NCBI GenBank assembly: GCA_051652645.1
Contig: JBOFUP010000024.1
Location: 30,629 to 94,628 of the forward strand
Length of the DNA stretch: 64,000 nucleotides
Source of the DNA: UBA7332 sp051652645
GTDB lineage: Bacteria; Bacteroidota; Bacteroidia; Bacteroidales; UBA7332
Direction of reading: 5' to 3'
Under the pieces are notes generated by a model. That model made no database searches. It had not been told where the DNA came from and was given only the letters and a program-made list of their open reading frames with translations. Position 1 is the stretch's first letter; every line of letters begins with the position of its first letter. Shown here piece by piece: positions 51,672-61,193 of the stretch. The translations under genes were made by a program, and so were the position numbers.

Positions 51672-53480
51672 TCATTTCTCACTATACATTGCTTCAATCT
51701 GTGTTGAATACTTATCGTATATGACACGTCTTTTTATTTTCAATGTATTTGTCAACTCGCCACTATCCATTGTAAATGGAGCATCAAGAATAGTAAATCG
51801 CTTAACTTGCTCGAAAGAGGCAAATGCTTTTTGCTTCTCGTCAATACGCGATTTAATAAAGCTGTAAATTGCAGGATTGTTTACCAACTCTGTTCTAGAT
51901 GAGAAGTCTATGCCCTGCTCCTTAGCATATTTGGTCAATTCGGCAAAGTCAGGCACTATAAGAGCAGAAACGAATTTACGTTTGTCTGCAACTATAGCTA
52001 CAATCTCTACGAACTTATCCTCTGAGATAGCTGTCTCTAGAGCCTGTGGTGCAATATATTTCCCGTTAGCAGTCTTAAATAAGTCTTTAAGCCTGTCTGT
52101 AATAAATAGATCGCCATTCTCAATCTTACCAGCGTCTCCAGTCCTAAAGAATCCATCCTCAGTGAATGCTTTTGCTGTTTCTTGTGGATTTTTATAGTAG
52201 CCGTGCATAATAGTCTTGCCCTTAAGTAAGACTTCACCATTTGAGTCTATCTTACACTCTATCTTATCTACTAATTTCCCAACACTCCCGATGTTATATC
52301 CAACCTCAAGAGGATAACAAGATACTGTAGCAGTAGACTCTGTAAGTCCATATCCGTAGCAAATATTGATGCCACATGCGTGAAGGAATTCGCTTATATT
52401 GTCTGATAGTGGAGCTCCAGATGTTGGAAAGAAGTTACCTTTATCTATTCCAATTACCTTCTTAAGCTTAGCGAAGATAGTCTTTTCGTAGAACTTATAC
52501 CTTAAACCAAGAATCATTGGAGCCTTTTTCCCTTTGCTAATGTAACTGCCATGATACTCTTTTCCAATCTCTATTGATCTTGAGAAGAGTAATTTTGATA
52601 ATCCTTTCGCATTAAGGATCTTCTCTTGAACTCCTGCATATACCTTCTCCCAGAATCTAGGCACACTGCACATTAGAGTAGGGCGCACTTCCTTTATGAT
52701 TGATTGAATCTCAACAGGACGAAGATTGATGTATACCTCAATATGCTTCCATATGCAGAAATATGTCCACGTCATCTCGAAGATATGTGAGAGAGGAAGG
52801 AATGCCAATGAGCGATCTTTGTCACTCAAAGTATGCAGGGCTTTATCATTTACTCTGAATGCCTCTTGAAAGTTTGAATGCTTCAAAATAACACCTTTGG
52901 GTTCGCCTGTAGTACCTGATGTGTACATAATACAAGCTATATCCTCAATTGAGCGACTTGCTTCTCTTTTTGTGTATTCATTATCTGATAGATTCTCACC
53001 TTGAGCTATCATCTCATCAATGTAAATAGAAATGTTGTCTTCTTCATTTCTTTTTATTGAAGGGTCAAACAGAACAAGCTTCTTTAGGTAAGCACTAGAC
53101 TTAAGCACCTCGTATGCTACGTCATATTGCTGCTGTTCTCCAACAAATAGTAGAGCTATCTCACTATGGTCAACAATATAGTTAACTTGTGAGGGTGTAC
53201 TCGTTGCATAAAGTGGCACATGAATAGCTCTTGAAGAGTATATAGCCATGTTAGCAACTAGAAGTTCTGGCTTATTTTGAGAGAATACTGCTACCTTGTC
53301 ATCCACCTCAATACCCATAGTGATCATTGACTTTGCTACTGCTTTTACTTTGCGTGCAAACTCTCCGAAAGTTGTTGGTATCCACTGAGCCGTCGATTCG
53401 TCTCGATGACGAAATACTACTCTATCTTGAAGCTCTTTTGCCAGCTCATTGGCCAATTGTGATAGGTGTGTTATTTTCAT
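51672..53480 (-). CDS. Long-chain acyl-CoA synthetase (AMP-forming)
   Basis: A 602-residue ANL-superfamily ligase that activates fatty acids to acyl-CoA through an acyl-AMP intermediate. The phosphate-binding loop IMYTSGTTGEPKG lies near residues 185-197, the adenine-binding YGYGLTESTATVS near 365-378 and the FRTGDAGKIENGDLFITDRLKDLFKT hinge near 440 (quoted in part: FRTGDAGKIENGD). The C-terminal NGKYIAPQALE carries the catalytic lysine region. Length fits bacterial FadD15-like enzymes. It begins about 30 bases after the end of prfB's start region, on the same strand and upstream of it. A -7 box is at 53518-53511. Confidence 0.93.
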   Translation of the reverse strand: MKITHLSQLANELAKELQDRVVFRHRDESTAQWIPTTFGEFARKVKAVAKSMITMGIEVDDKVAVFSQNKPELLVANMAIYSSRAIHVPLYATSTPSQVNYIVDHSEIALLFVGEQQQYDVAYEVLKSSAYLKKLVLFDPSIKRNEEDNISIYIDEMIAQGENLSDNEYTKREASRSIEDIACIMYTSGTTGEPKGVILKHSNFQEAFRVNDKALHTLSDKDRSLAFLPLSHIFEMTWTYFCIWKHIEVYINLRPVEIQSIIKEVRPTLMCSVPRFWEKVYAGVQEKILNAKGLSKLLFSRSIEIGKEYHGSYISKGKKAPMILGLRYKFYEKTIFAKLKKVIGIDKGNFFPTSGAPLSDNISEFLHACGINICYGYGLTESTATVSCYPLEVGYNIGSVGKLVDKIECKIDSNGEVLLKGKTIMHGYYKNPQETAKAFTEDGFFRTGDAGKIENGDLFITDRLKDLFKTANGKYIAPQALETAISEDKFVEIVAIVADKRKFVSALIVPDFAELTKYAKEQGIDFSSRTELVNNPAIYSFIKSRIDEKQKAFASFEQVKRFTILDAPFTMDSGELTNTLKIKRRVIYDKYSTQIEAMYSEK

Positions 53481-53510
53481 TTTTGTCAGTTTTGTTCGAT
53501 TAAATCAGCA

Positions 53511-53518
53511 CAAAGGTA
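53511..53518 (-). promoter_or_regulatory. Candidate -7 box of the acyl-CoA synthetase gene
   Basis: TACCTTTG on the minus strand, 30 bases before the ATG. No TTG at the expected 19-21 bases, so only partly supported. Confidence 0.4.
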
Positions 53519-53545
53519 ATCAAAAATATACCAATCACTTCTGTA

Positions 53546-55825
53546 TCAAAGTGGATCGACATCATAATATAGAAATATGGACTTGAAGTTATCATCCTCT
53601 AGTAGCTCTAAACGTACATTTTGTAGGGCTTCTTTAACTTTAACAACCGAAGCCGAAGACTCAATCTTTAACACAATTTTCTTTATATAAAGAGTTTGAA
53701 CCCTCGAAACAGGAGGGTAGTCAGGCCCTAAAACCCTATCCCCAAATACCTTTCTCAGCTCCATAGCCATTTTATTAGCAAGCTGATCAAGCATTTTCTC
53801 ATTCTTATGCTTTAGATATATGGCGATAAGGCGGTAATATGGTGGATAGTTAAAATTATGACGCTCGAGCATTTGAGTATTAAACATACCTTTATAATCA
53901 TTGTCTATAACCTGCTTTATGAGTAGCGACTTAGGATCTGCAGTCTGAAGGATGACACTTCCTCGCTTCCCCTTACGTCCTGCACGACCACTAACCTGAG
54001 CCATAAGCTGATATGCTCTCTCTTGGGCCCTAAAATCTGGGTAACTCATTAGAGTGTCTGCACTAAGAATACCCACTATACTAACATTGTCAAAGTCAAG
54101 TCCTTTTGATACCATTTGAGTACCAATAAGTATCTTTGTATCTCCCTTAGTGAATCGCTCTATAATCTCTTGATAGGCTCTTTTGGTGCGCGTAGTATCC
54201 ATATCCATCCTCTCAACCCCAACACCAGGAAATAGCTCTTTCACCTCATCCTCTATGCGCTCAGTTCCAAAGCCACGGCTCTCCATAGCAGGGTTTCCAC
54301 AAGCAGGACATACACGAACAACATCTTGTGTATACCCACAATAGTGGCATGTGAGCTGCCGCAATCCTTTATGATAGGTCAAACTCACATCACAATATTT
54401 ACATTTTGGCACATACGAACAGAGCGTACACTCGAGAAGAGGAGCAAAACCTCTTCGGTTTTGGAAGAGAATAACCTGTTCATTACTCTCTAGTGCACTT
54501 TTCATGCTCTCAATAAGTTGTGGCGAGAAGTTTGACTTCATCTGCTTCTTCTTGCGAAGTTCTTTTATATCAACCGCCTTAATAAGAGGCAACTCAATTC
54601 CCTCGTGGCGACTAAGAAGTTCAACAAGTCCGAACTTACCATTTACTGCATTATAGTAACTCTCAAGCGAGGGAGTGGCAGTACCGAGAAGCACCTTAGA
54701 CTTGTGCTGAGCAGCAAGCACTATAGCAGCACTTCGTGCATGGTATCTTGGTGCAGGATCATACTGTTTGTAAGTATTCTCATGCTCTTCATCAATAATA
54801 ACGAGTCCAAGTTTACGAAAAGGCAGGAAGATAGAAGAACGAACTCCTAAAACTATCTCAATACCGTTGTCATTAAGAAGATTATTCCAAACCTCGATTC
54901 TCTCATTGTCTGAGAATCGAGAGTGGTATATGGCTATGCGACTACCAAATACTCTCTGAAGTCGCTGGGTTAATTGTGTTGTTAATGCTATTTCAGGCAC
55001 AAGATAGAGTACTTGTTTGCCTTTAGATAAGCAATCCTCAATCATGCGAATATATATCTCCGTCTTACCGCTACCAGTCACTCCGAGTAGAAGAGTCACA
55101 TCTTTCTTCTCGAAACTAGCATTTATCTCATCATATGCTTTGCTCTGAGCTTCATTAAGATCATAAGAGTCTACTACATCCTTCTTGTATCCCGGCAGGC
55201 GGCTTACCTCCTTTTGATAGACCTCTAGAATCCCTTTCTCTACAAGATTAGCCAACTGTTTTGTTGTGGCCTCAGCTTTCTCAAGAAGAGCCTTCTTCTG
55301 AACATCCTTGGGAGTGTCACCAAGCATAAACTGAGAGAGGGATATGAAATTCATCAGTATGTTTAACTGCTTTGGCGCTCTTGAGAGTTCCTCAAAGGCT
55401 TTTTGCAACTTATCTTGATCTGCTCTAGGAAAAGTAAGTCGCACCCAATCCTCTTTTTTTGGTGTATACCCTTCACCATCCTCCTCATTCTTTAAACCTG
55501 CAGGCATAGCTGCTTTATAAACATCACCTACAGGACAGAGATAGTAATCTGCTATCCACTCCCAAAACCTTAGCTGCCCATCCCGTAGTATAGGTGATTC
55601 GTCACATACTTGTACTATTGGCTTGGCTACATAGCCTTGAGGCGGACGATTGTGTACATCCACAACTATCCCCGTATATAGTTTACTCTTACCAAATGGG
55701 ACTACCACTCTATATCCTATTTGTGGCATTATCTCCATTTCCGATGGTACGGCATATGTATAGTAACGCTCCATTGGTAGAGGAAGAATGACATCCACAA
55801 AGGTATTACTAGAGAAGAGCGACAT
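53546..55825 (-). CDS. priA: Primosomal replication restart helicase PriA
   Basis: A 759-residue PriA. The N-terminal 3'-DNA-binding domain has DVILPLPMERYYTYAVP and GYRVVVPFGKSKLYTG. The helicase core has Walker A LGVTGSGKTE near residue 247, LVPEIALTTQL, the DEEH box LVIIDEEHENTYKQ near 345 and GTATPSLES. Eight cysteines in four CxxC pairs (from CTLCSYVPKCKYC to VRVCPACG) bind two zinc ions. IGTQMVSKGLDF and SGRAGRKGKRG complete the core. It reloads the replisome at collapsed forks. The length is slightly short of some Bacteroidales homologues but no domain is missing. Confidence 0.97.
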   Translation of the reverse strand: MSLFSSNTFVDVILPLPMERYYTYAVPSEMEIMPQIGYRVVVPFGKSKLYTGIVVDVHNRPPQGYVAKPIVQVCDESPILRDGQLRFWEWIADYYLCPVGDVYKAAMPAGLKNEEDGEGYTPKKEDWVRLTFPRADQDKLQKAFEELSRAPKQLNILMNFISLSQFMLGDTPKDVQKKALLEKAEATTKQLANLVEKGILEVYQKEVSRLPGYKKDVVDSYDLNEAQSKAYDEINASFEKKDVTLLLGVTGSGKTEIYIRMIEDCLSKGKQVLYLVPEIALTTQLTQRLQRVFGSRIAIYHSRFSDNERIEVWNNLLNDNGIEIVLGVRSSIFLPFRKLGLVIIDEEHENTYKQYDPAPRYHARSAAIVLAAQHKSKVLLGTATPSLESYYNAVNGKFGLVELLSRHEGIELPLIKAVDIKELRKKKQMKSNFSPQLIESMKSALESNEQVILFQNRRGFAPLLECTLCSYVPKCKYCDVSLTYHKGLRQLTCHYCGYTQDVVRVCPACGNPAMESRGFGTERIEDEVKELFPGVGVERMDMDTTRTKRAYQEIIERFTKGDTKILIGTQMVSKGLDFDNVSIVGILSADTLMSYPDFRAQERAYQLMAQVSGRAGRKGKRGSVILQTADPKSLLIKQVIDNDYKGMFNTQMLERHNFNYPPYYRLIAIYLKHKNEKMLDQLANKMAMELRKVFGDRVLGPDYPPVSRVQTLYIKKIVLKIESSASVVKVKEALQNVRLELLEDDNFKSIFLYYDVDPL

Positions 55826-55895
55826 ATATATATTGTTTGTTTGTTATCAATTTTGAGTGGTAAAAGTAGGCAAATAATATGCAATATAAAACCAA

Positions 55896-55940
55896 ATACT
55901 CTCTAATAAGAGGCTTTACTAGCCCCTCATTAGAGAGTAT
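55896..55940 (-). terminator. Terminator of the small outer-membrane barrel gene
   Basis: A perfect 12-bp outer stem (ATACTCTCTAAT / ATTAGAGAGTAT) with further GAGG/CCTC pairs inside lies 16 bases past the stop codon on the minus strand and is followed by a T-rich stretch. Confidence 0.78.
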
Positions 55941-55955
55941 CGTATATGATAATAA

Positions 55956-56543
55956 TTAGAAATAGAATGCGGCATTAAGTGTCCACCCCCTATTTCGGAA
56001 GCTATAATCGTCGTCATCAAAGAAGAATGTACTTTTTGTTACCCCCCAACTGTAGCTGGCCCCAATCTGAAGTTTACCAAGAAGCTCTATACCACCTCCC
56101 GCATTCAAACCCCAGTCAAACTCATCAATCTCAAAATTGTCTCTGAAATCGCGGAATGAATCTCCAGCAGCATAACTCAAATATGGTCCTGCAGCTAAGT
56201 AGATACCAACCATATTAGGTATTCCAATCTTCCATTTAAGGTTGATTGGCACGTCAATATATGAGACATCACCTTGGAATGTTCTATCTACAACTGTTAT
56301 ATCGACACCCTTGCGAGCATAAACAACAGAAGCATCAATACCAACTCCCAAGAAGGGTATCATAGCCTCTATACTTGGTCCTACATAGAATCCTGTTCTA
56401 TTTGATGCCTTGATTAGATTTCCTGGTGAGGATATCGAAACATCCGAAAGGTTCATCCCAGCTTTAACACCGAATGCGATTTGTGCAGATATAGGAAGTG
56501 ACAACATCATCATTCCTATTAACAACAGAGATAATCTTCTCAT
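55956..56543 (-). CDS. Small outer-membrane beta-barrel protein (porin/PorT-like)
   Basis: A 195-residue exported protein (signal ends PISAQ). The mature part is a typical eight-stranded barrel: IAFGVKAGMNLSDVSIS at the start, YIDVPINLKWKIG and GIYLAAGPYLSYAAGDSF in the middle, and a C-terminal strand ending in Phe (LNAAFYF), as for insertion by BamA. It belongs to the broad porin-family or PorT-like group of Bacteroidota. The specific function is unknown. It is transcribed alone, divergent from nadD. Confidence 0.88.
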   Translation of the reverse strand: MRRLSLLLIGMMMLSLPISAQIAFGVKAGMNLSDVSISSPGNLIKASNRTGFYVGPSIEAMIPFLGVGIDASVVYARKGVDITVVDRTFQGDVSYIDVPINLKWKIGIPNMVGIYLAAGPYLSYAAGDSFRDFRDNFEIDEFDWGLNAGGGIELLGKLQIGASYSWGVTKSTFFFDDDDYSFRNRGWTLNAAFYF

Positions 56544-56659
56544 AACTAATATTTTTTTGTTTGATTTTAGGCTTCACAAAGTATAATAACAAATTTAGCC
56601 ACAAAAAAGATGGTAACTCTTTACTATCTTAGCGGACAAACTTCACTTTTTAATATACG

Positions 56660-57229
56660 ATGAAAAAGATTGGTATATTCCCTGGGTCTTTCAATCCCGT
56701 TCATATTGGACATTTAGCTCTGGCTAATTACATCTGTGAATATGCTCACCTCGATGAGATATGGATGATGGTTTCGCCACATAACCCTCTTAAAGAGCTT
56801 AGCAATCTATCCTCTGCTGAAGATAGATTAGAGATGCTTCGCATTGCTCTAATGGGTGACAAGAAGATTAAAGCTTCAGACTTCGAGCTATCCTTACCAC
56901 AGCCTAGCTATACAATAACCACACTCGAGAGACTATCTTCTTTACATAAGGATTGTGAGTTCACTCTAATTATTGGGGGTGACAATTGGAGCAGTTTCCA
57001 CAAGTGGAAATCGTGGCAAAAGATCGTTGACAACTACAATATTATTGTTTATCCTCGAAAAGATGAGGCCATAGTGGAGCAAGAGAACGTAAGGGTTATC
57101 AAAGCTCCTTTGATAGAGGTATCATCAACTATGATAAGAGATTCCATAAAAGATGGATTATCCCTAAGATATCTCGTGCCAAATGGCGTGTTTGATTATA
57201 TAGTTGACAACAAACTCTATGGTATCTAA
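56660..57229 (+). CDS. nadD: Nicotinate-nucleotide adenylyltransferase
   Basis: A 189-residue nucleotidyltransferase making deamido-NAD from nicotinate mononucleotide and ATP. The N-terminal GSFNPVHIGHLALAN (residues 9-23) carries the (H/T)xGH motif, and EVSSTMIRDSIKDG near 155-168 is the ISSTxIR motif. FTLIIGGDNWSSFHKWKSW also fits NadD. Its length is standard. A possible weak -7 box (TATCTTAG) is at 56625-56632. Its stop overlaps the end of the convergent PorZ-like gene by four bases. Confidence 0.95.
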   Translation: MKKIGIFPGSFNPVHIGHLALANYICEYAHLDEIWMMVSPHNPLKELSNLSSAEDRLEMLRIALMGDKKIKASDFELSLPQPSYTITTLERLSSLHKDCEFTLIIGGDNWSSFHKWKSWQKIVDNYNIIVYPRKDEAIVEQENVRVIKAPLIEVSSTMIRDSIKDGLSLRYLVPNGVFDYIVDNKLYGI

Positions 57230-59520
57230 CGCACTATCATTATCTTACATACAGCACCACCACTGCTACCCTCCTTTGAGGCATATACAAGGTAGATACC
57301 AGAACCGACTCTTTCTCCTCTGAGATCTCTTTGGTTCCAGACAAACTGACCGCCAATTGATGTCCCTTCACACATTAGGTTATTATTTACATCAGTGATC
57401 TTAACTGTTGATTCTGACAATAGTCCAGTCACGGTAACTATCCCATCATATCCAGGACGCACAGGATTAGGAAAAGCATACACATCACTATATGCAGAAG
57501 CTCCCTCTGTAGCTTCTGCTCTATATGATACAATACCAGCATCTGTGCCGAAGAAGACTTCTCCACTTGTTGGATGTATTGCTATTGATATCACGTTATT
57601 GGATGGTAGGATTGAATTGTCTGTTGTAAAGTGGTGAATAGTCTCTTGTCCATCCTCACTAATAAGATAAGCCCCACTACCTTCTGTACCGAACCACTTG
57701 CGGTTACCCCCATCTACGACGATTGTCTTTATAGGCACATACTCTAAAAGGTAGTCTGCTAGATTAGTTCCATCATTTCGTGGCACCTTTATGCGAGTAG
57801 CATTGAAACTTGAATCAAAAGCCCTCGAAGGAGAGTTCAACACAATAGGTCCAAGCTCAGTACCTATCCACAGTTTGCCATCATGGTCCTCTGCAATACA
57901 ATAAAAATAGACAGGATTAAAGAGCTTACCATCTTGATCGTAGAAGCTACTAAAGAAGCGTGTCTTATCATCCGAGGCAACATCAAAAGTCCCATTATCA
58001 TCAAACACAAATATACCTTTCTGCGAAAGAGGGCGCGGAACCACAACCCACTTAAGTCCTCCTCTAGATATTATTATCTCTCCTACAGTTCCCTTATTAG
58101 CAAGCTGACTAAAAGTCAAAGCACTCCACTTCCCATCAGCCTGTAATACCGAAATTGCACTACCCACTTCTGTGTTAGTCATATATAGATTGCCCTTACT
58201 GTCAAAAGCAAAACCGTCAATACGATTATAATTCTTGGCTATTGATTGCCCTTGGAATATGGACTGTATAGTAGTATTGTTTAGCTCACTATTGTACAAC
58301 TCAACAAACTGATCATCTCTAAATTCATACAATCCTTCGCCCCAAGAGGCTACGTAGATATGTGATTTATCCTTTGGGTCTGCAATTACACGTATGAAAT
58401 CCCTTGGTGTGTATTTAATAGCCTCGTTATAGGGCACATCAATATTGAACCATCTATCATCTTCAAAGTAAAATATAGCAGCAGGTCTATTCTCGTTATT
58501 GCCCCATCTACCACCACCAACTACATATATCCTATCCTTAGCAACACTCATTGAAAAGGCGTTGTTGGTGCTTGGCCCGTCAATGGCAATATTCTGAGCC
58601 ACATAACTCCACTCACCGCTTGATGATCTCTCTAAAGAGTTGATTCCTTGAGCTCCTTGTGCTAAGTATATATCACCTCCTCTGAGGGATGTACAATCAC
58701 TAACGCCACTAACAGATATATTAAACCTACTGCTGAGGTTCTCAAAAATCACCACAGAGCTACCACCTACAAAAAGCAACTGACCGCCAATGCTCTTCAT
58801 CTTATTGTAAGAGTGTAGGTCATTTAGAAAGCTCCATGAATCATCCCTGCGAATATATACACCATTCCCTCTGACCTTTGCTAGCAAATTACCTTGAAAA
58901 CTAACCAAATCTTCTGCTACATAAGAGACATCTTGACTCCAATTTGATATATCAAGCAGGTTATCACTTAGCTTACCCCTAAAAATACCTGATGCTCTAG
59001 CCACATATAGATAACCTTGATCAACAACCGAAGCCTTAACCTCATCAGGAAAAAGATAGCTATCCTTAACCTCCCCTTTACGAAGGTTCAACACAACAAC
59101 GCCAAATGGAAGCGAGAGATAAGCTTCATGCCCATCAATATAGATTTGATTTATCCTCTTGTCTGAGGATATGATCTTATTCTTTATGTCAGGTATATTA
59201 TATACACCATCTCCCGTAAGAAGATCAACATTACCATTCTGATAGCAAATCACTAACATATCCTCTGACGAGGAGTAAGAAATCTGTATAATATTACTAT
59301 CTGAAAGCCCATTTATCTTATTAAACGAACCGCTTGATCCATCACTCTTATCATAATAGAAAAGCTCTCCTGAAGAAACTCCAAAGATCTTTGTTGGAGA
59401 CTCTTCCACAATTGTAACACTATTGTATGAGAAGTGAGTACGCCACTCACCAATAGCTATCTGAGAAGATAGCGATAGAGAAACAAAGAGTATGGTTAGA
59501 ATGAAAACAATGCGCTTCAT
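57226..59520 (-). CDS. PorZ-like protein with beta-propellers and a C-terminal sorting-like domain
   Basis: A 764-residue exported protein (signal ends SLSSQ). AIGEWRTHFSYNSVT and LSLPFGVVVLNLRKGEVKDSY near the N-terminus match the PorZ family. Two propellers follow, with two-component-regulator-like repeats such as DGKLWIGTELGPIVLN and NRKWFGTEGSGAYLI. The last 85 residues form an Ig-like domain starting at YAFPNPVRPGYDG, of the kind used as type IX secretion C-terminal domains. In Porphyromonas gingivalis PorZ works in the cell-surface attachment complex that delivers A-LPS to cargo. Whether this organism has a type IX system cannot be seen here. It lies 12 bases after the RdgB-type gene. 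Confidence 0.82.
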   Translation of the reverse strand: MKRIVFILTILFVSLSLSSQIAIGEWRTHFSYNSVTIVEESPTKIFGVSSGELFYYDKSDGSSGSFNKINGLSDSNIIQISYSSSEDMLVICYQNGNVDLLTGDGVYNIPDIKNKIISSDKRINQIYIDGHEAYLSLPFGVVVLNLRKGEVKDSYLFPDEVKASVVDQGYLYVARASGIFRGKLSDNLLDISNWSQDVSYVAEDLVSFQGNLLAKVRGNGVYIRRDDSWSFLNDLHSYNKMKSIGGQLLFVGGSSVVIFENLSSRFNISVSGVSDCTSLRGGDIYLAQGAQGINSLERSSSGEWSYVAQNIAIDGPSTNNAFSMSVAKDRIYVVGGGRWGNNENRPAAIFYFEDDRWFNIDVPYNEAIKYTPRDFIRVIADPKDKSHIYVASWGEGLYEFRDDQFVELYNSELNNTTIQSIFQGQSIAKNYNRIDGFAFDSKGNLYMTNTEVGSAISVLQADGKWSALTFSQLANKGTVGEIIISRGGLKWVVVPRPLSQKGIFVFDDNGTFDVASDDKTRFFSSFYDQDGKLFNPVYFYCIAEDHDGKLWIGTELGPIVLNSPSRAFDSSFNATRIKVPRNDGTNLADYLLEYVPIKTIVVDGGNRKWFGTEGSGAYLISEDGQETIHHFTTDNSILPSNNVISIAIHPTSGEVFFGTDAGIVSYRAEATEGASAYSDVYAFPNPVRPGYDGIVTVTGLLSESTVKITDVNNNLMCEGTSIGGQFVWNQRDLRGERVGSGIYLVYASKEGSSGGAVCKIMIVR

Positions 59521-59532
59521 TTAATAACGTTT

Positions 59533-60108
59533 TTATTGGTTTAGAAATTCAATTAATCCTCTTACTGCTCTTGCTCTATGACTCACCTTGTTCTTTTCGC
59601 TAAGAGGAATCTCAGCAAAGGTCTTATCAAATCCCTCTGCCTTAAAGATAGGGTCATAACCAAACCCTTCAGCTCCAGAGCGAGAAGTTGTTATCTCTCC
59701 ATTGACAATCCCTTCAAAAGTGTAATACTCTCCTTCCAAAGCAAGTGTAACCACTGTACGAAAGCGTGCGCTTCTATCACTTTTATCAACAAGCTCACCA
59801 AGCAGCTTAGTAATATTATCCTCCGCACTCTTTCCCTCTCCTGCATAACGAGCAGATATCACCCCAGGAGCACCACCCAAAGCAGCAACTTCTAGGCCCG
59901 TATCATCGGCAAAACAGTCATAACCATAGCGCTCCTTTACCCATCTTGCTTTTATCATAGAGTTTCCCTCTAACGTATCGGCAGTCTCGGGGATATCTTC
60001 ATTACACCCTATATCGCTCAGTCCTAAAACACGAAACTTCGGAAGGAGCTGCTGCACCTCCCGAAGTTTGTTCATATTATTTGTGGCAAAAACCAACTCC
60101 TTTATCAT
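59533..60108 (-). CDS. XTP/dITP pyrophosphatase (RdgB/HAM1)
   Basis: A 191-residue house-cleaning enzyme that hydrolyses non-canonical purine nucleoside triphosphates. The N-terminal VFATNNMNKLREVQ (residues 6-19) is the substrate-binding loop, and FADDTGLEVAALGGAPGVISARYAG near 67-91 (quoted here only as FADDTGLEVAALGG) carries the catalytic Asp pair. FGYDPIF and SHRARAVRGL finish the motif set. It lies 11 bases after the YitT gene and 12 before the PorZ-like gene on the same strand, so the three are probably one transcript. Confidence 0.95.
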   Translation of the reverse strand: MIKELVFATNNMNKLREVQQLLPKFRVLGLSDIGCNEDIPETADTLEGNSMIKARWVKERYGYDCFADDTGLEVAALGGAPGVISARYAGEGKSAEDNITKLLGELVDKSDRSARFRTVVTLALEGEYYTFEGIVNGEITTSRSGAEGFGYDPIFKAEGFDKTFAEIPLSEKNKVSHRARAVRGLIEFLNQ

Positions 60109-60119
60109 AAAATAGTCTC

Positions 60120-60989
60120 CTATCCTTTAATTTGGTCAAAACCTTTACCATAAACGCCTATTACGTTTGATTGCGAGATAAATGCATTATTATCAATCGA
60201 CTTACATATACGCATTATCGAAACAGCCTCCGAACGTCTAGCCATAACAACAACAACCTTAACAGGCTCTTTAGAGTACCATCCCGTACCATCTAAGATA
60301 GTAACGCCACGGTTTACTTCCTTGTTTATAGCCTCTGCAATCTCTTCATACTCTTTCGAGAAGATCATAAACTGAACTGATTGGCGTATACCATTAATTA
60401 GCATATCCACAGTATAAGTCATAATAGCCATTGTAACGTAGCCATACATCACCTTCTCTATATCTCTAAATAAAATATATGAACTCGAGATAATCAATAT
60501 ATCACAATACAAAATCATACGACCGAAGGTGATATTACGATACTTATTAACTATTGCAGCAATAATATCAGTTCCTCCAGTTGATCCATTTGAGGTAAAA
60601 ACAAGTCCTACTCCTGCTCCGCAAAGCATAGCTCCGATAGCTATCGACATGAATGTATCTCCCTTTACAAGAGGTTCTGTTATCCAGTCGCCCATAAATT
60701 TAAAGAGAAAAGTCAATATAACAACACCATATATGGTACGAATACTAAACTTAAAGCCTACTAACTTGATTGCAAATAGCAACAATATACCATTTATTGT
60801 ACCAAAAGAGATATTAATTGGCAAACCAGTTGCGTAGTATATCAAGGCTGAAATACCCCCCATACCACCTGTTACCACCTGATGTGGAACCAAAAACCCA
60901 GTAAACCCAACTGCATATAGCATTAACCCAATAAAAATAAATGTGTAATCCTTAAGGGGATACCAGAACTGAAAAATACGATCTTTCAT
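60120..60989 (-). CDS. YitT family membrane protein
   Basis: A 289-residue protein with five to six hydrophobic helices (about residues 15-205) followed by a soluble DUF2179 domain (ERGV-like: VNRGVTILDGTGWYSKEPVKVV near 235). Typical YitT motifs are GFLVPHQVVTGGMGGIS near 30-46 and TSNGSTGGTDIIAAI near 132-146. Its function is unknown; transport has been proposed for the family. The -7 box TAATTTTG lies at 61084-61077, so the YitT, RdgB and PorZ-like genes may start from there, downstream of the leuS terminator. Confidence 0.92.
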   Translation of the reverse strand: MKDRIFQFWYPLKDYTFIFIGLMLYAVGFTGFLVPHQVVTGGMGGISALIYYATGLPINISFGTINGILLLFAIKLVGFKFSIRTIYGVVILTFLFKFMGDWITEPLVKGDTFMSIAIGAMLCGAGVGLVFTSNGSTGGTDIIAAIVNKYRNITFGRMILYCDILIISSSYILFRDIEKVMYGYVTMAIMTYTVDMLINGIRQSVQFMIFSKEYEEIAEAINKEVNRGVTILDGTGWYSKEPVKVVVVMARRSEAVSIMRICKSIDNNAFISQSNVIGVYGKGFDQIKG

Positions 60990-61076
60990 CTTTTAAGATA
61001 CTAGTTGATATTGTTTGTTTCTATTTTGATTAGTACAACGGGGATTAACCTGTTGTGTTATTGCTTAAAATTTGGG

Positions 61077-61084
61077 CAAAATTA
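61077..61084 (-). promoter_or_regulatory. Candidate -7 box of the YitT-RdgB-PorZ transcript
   Basis: TAATTTTG on the minus strand fits TAnnTTTG, 87 bases before the YitT start. A TTG lies 23 bases further upstream (61110-61108), slightly far. It is just past the leuS terminator. Confidence 0.45.
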
Positions 61085-61124
61085 GGTAATTATTCTCACA
61101 TAGCTCTCAACATATCCCAAAATA

Positions 61125-61173
61125 AGTATAGCGAAGAGGGATCCACTTTCAGTAGAAGCCCCTTCGCTATACT
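61125..61173 (-). terminator. Terminator of leuS
   Basis: A perfect 12-bp stem (AGTATAGCGAAG / CTTCGCTATACT) starts 20 bases past the leuS stop on the minus strand, with extra G-C pairs inside. The T-tract is weak. Confidence 0.7.
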
Positions 61174-61193
61174 CTATATGATAATCATACCCA

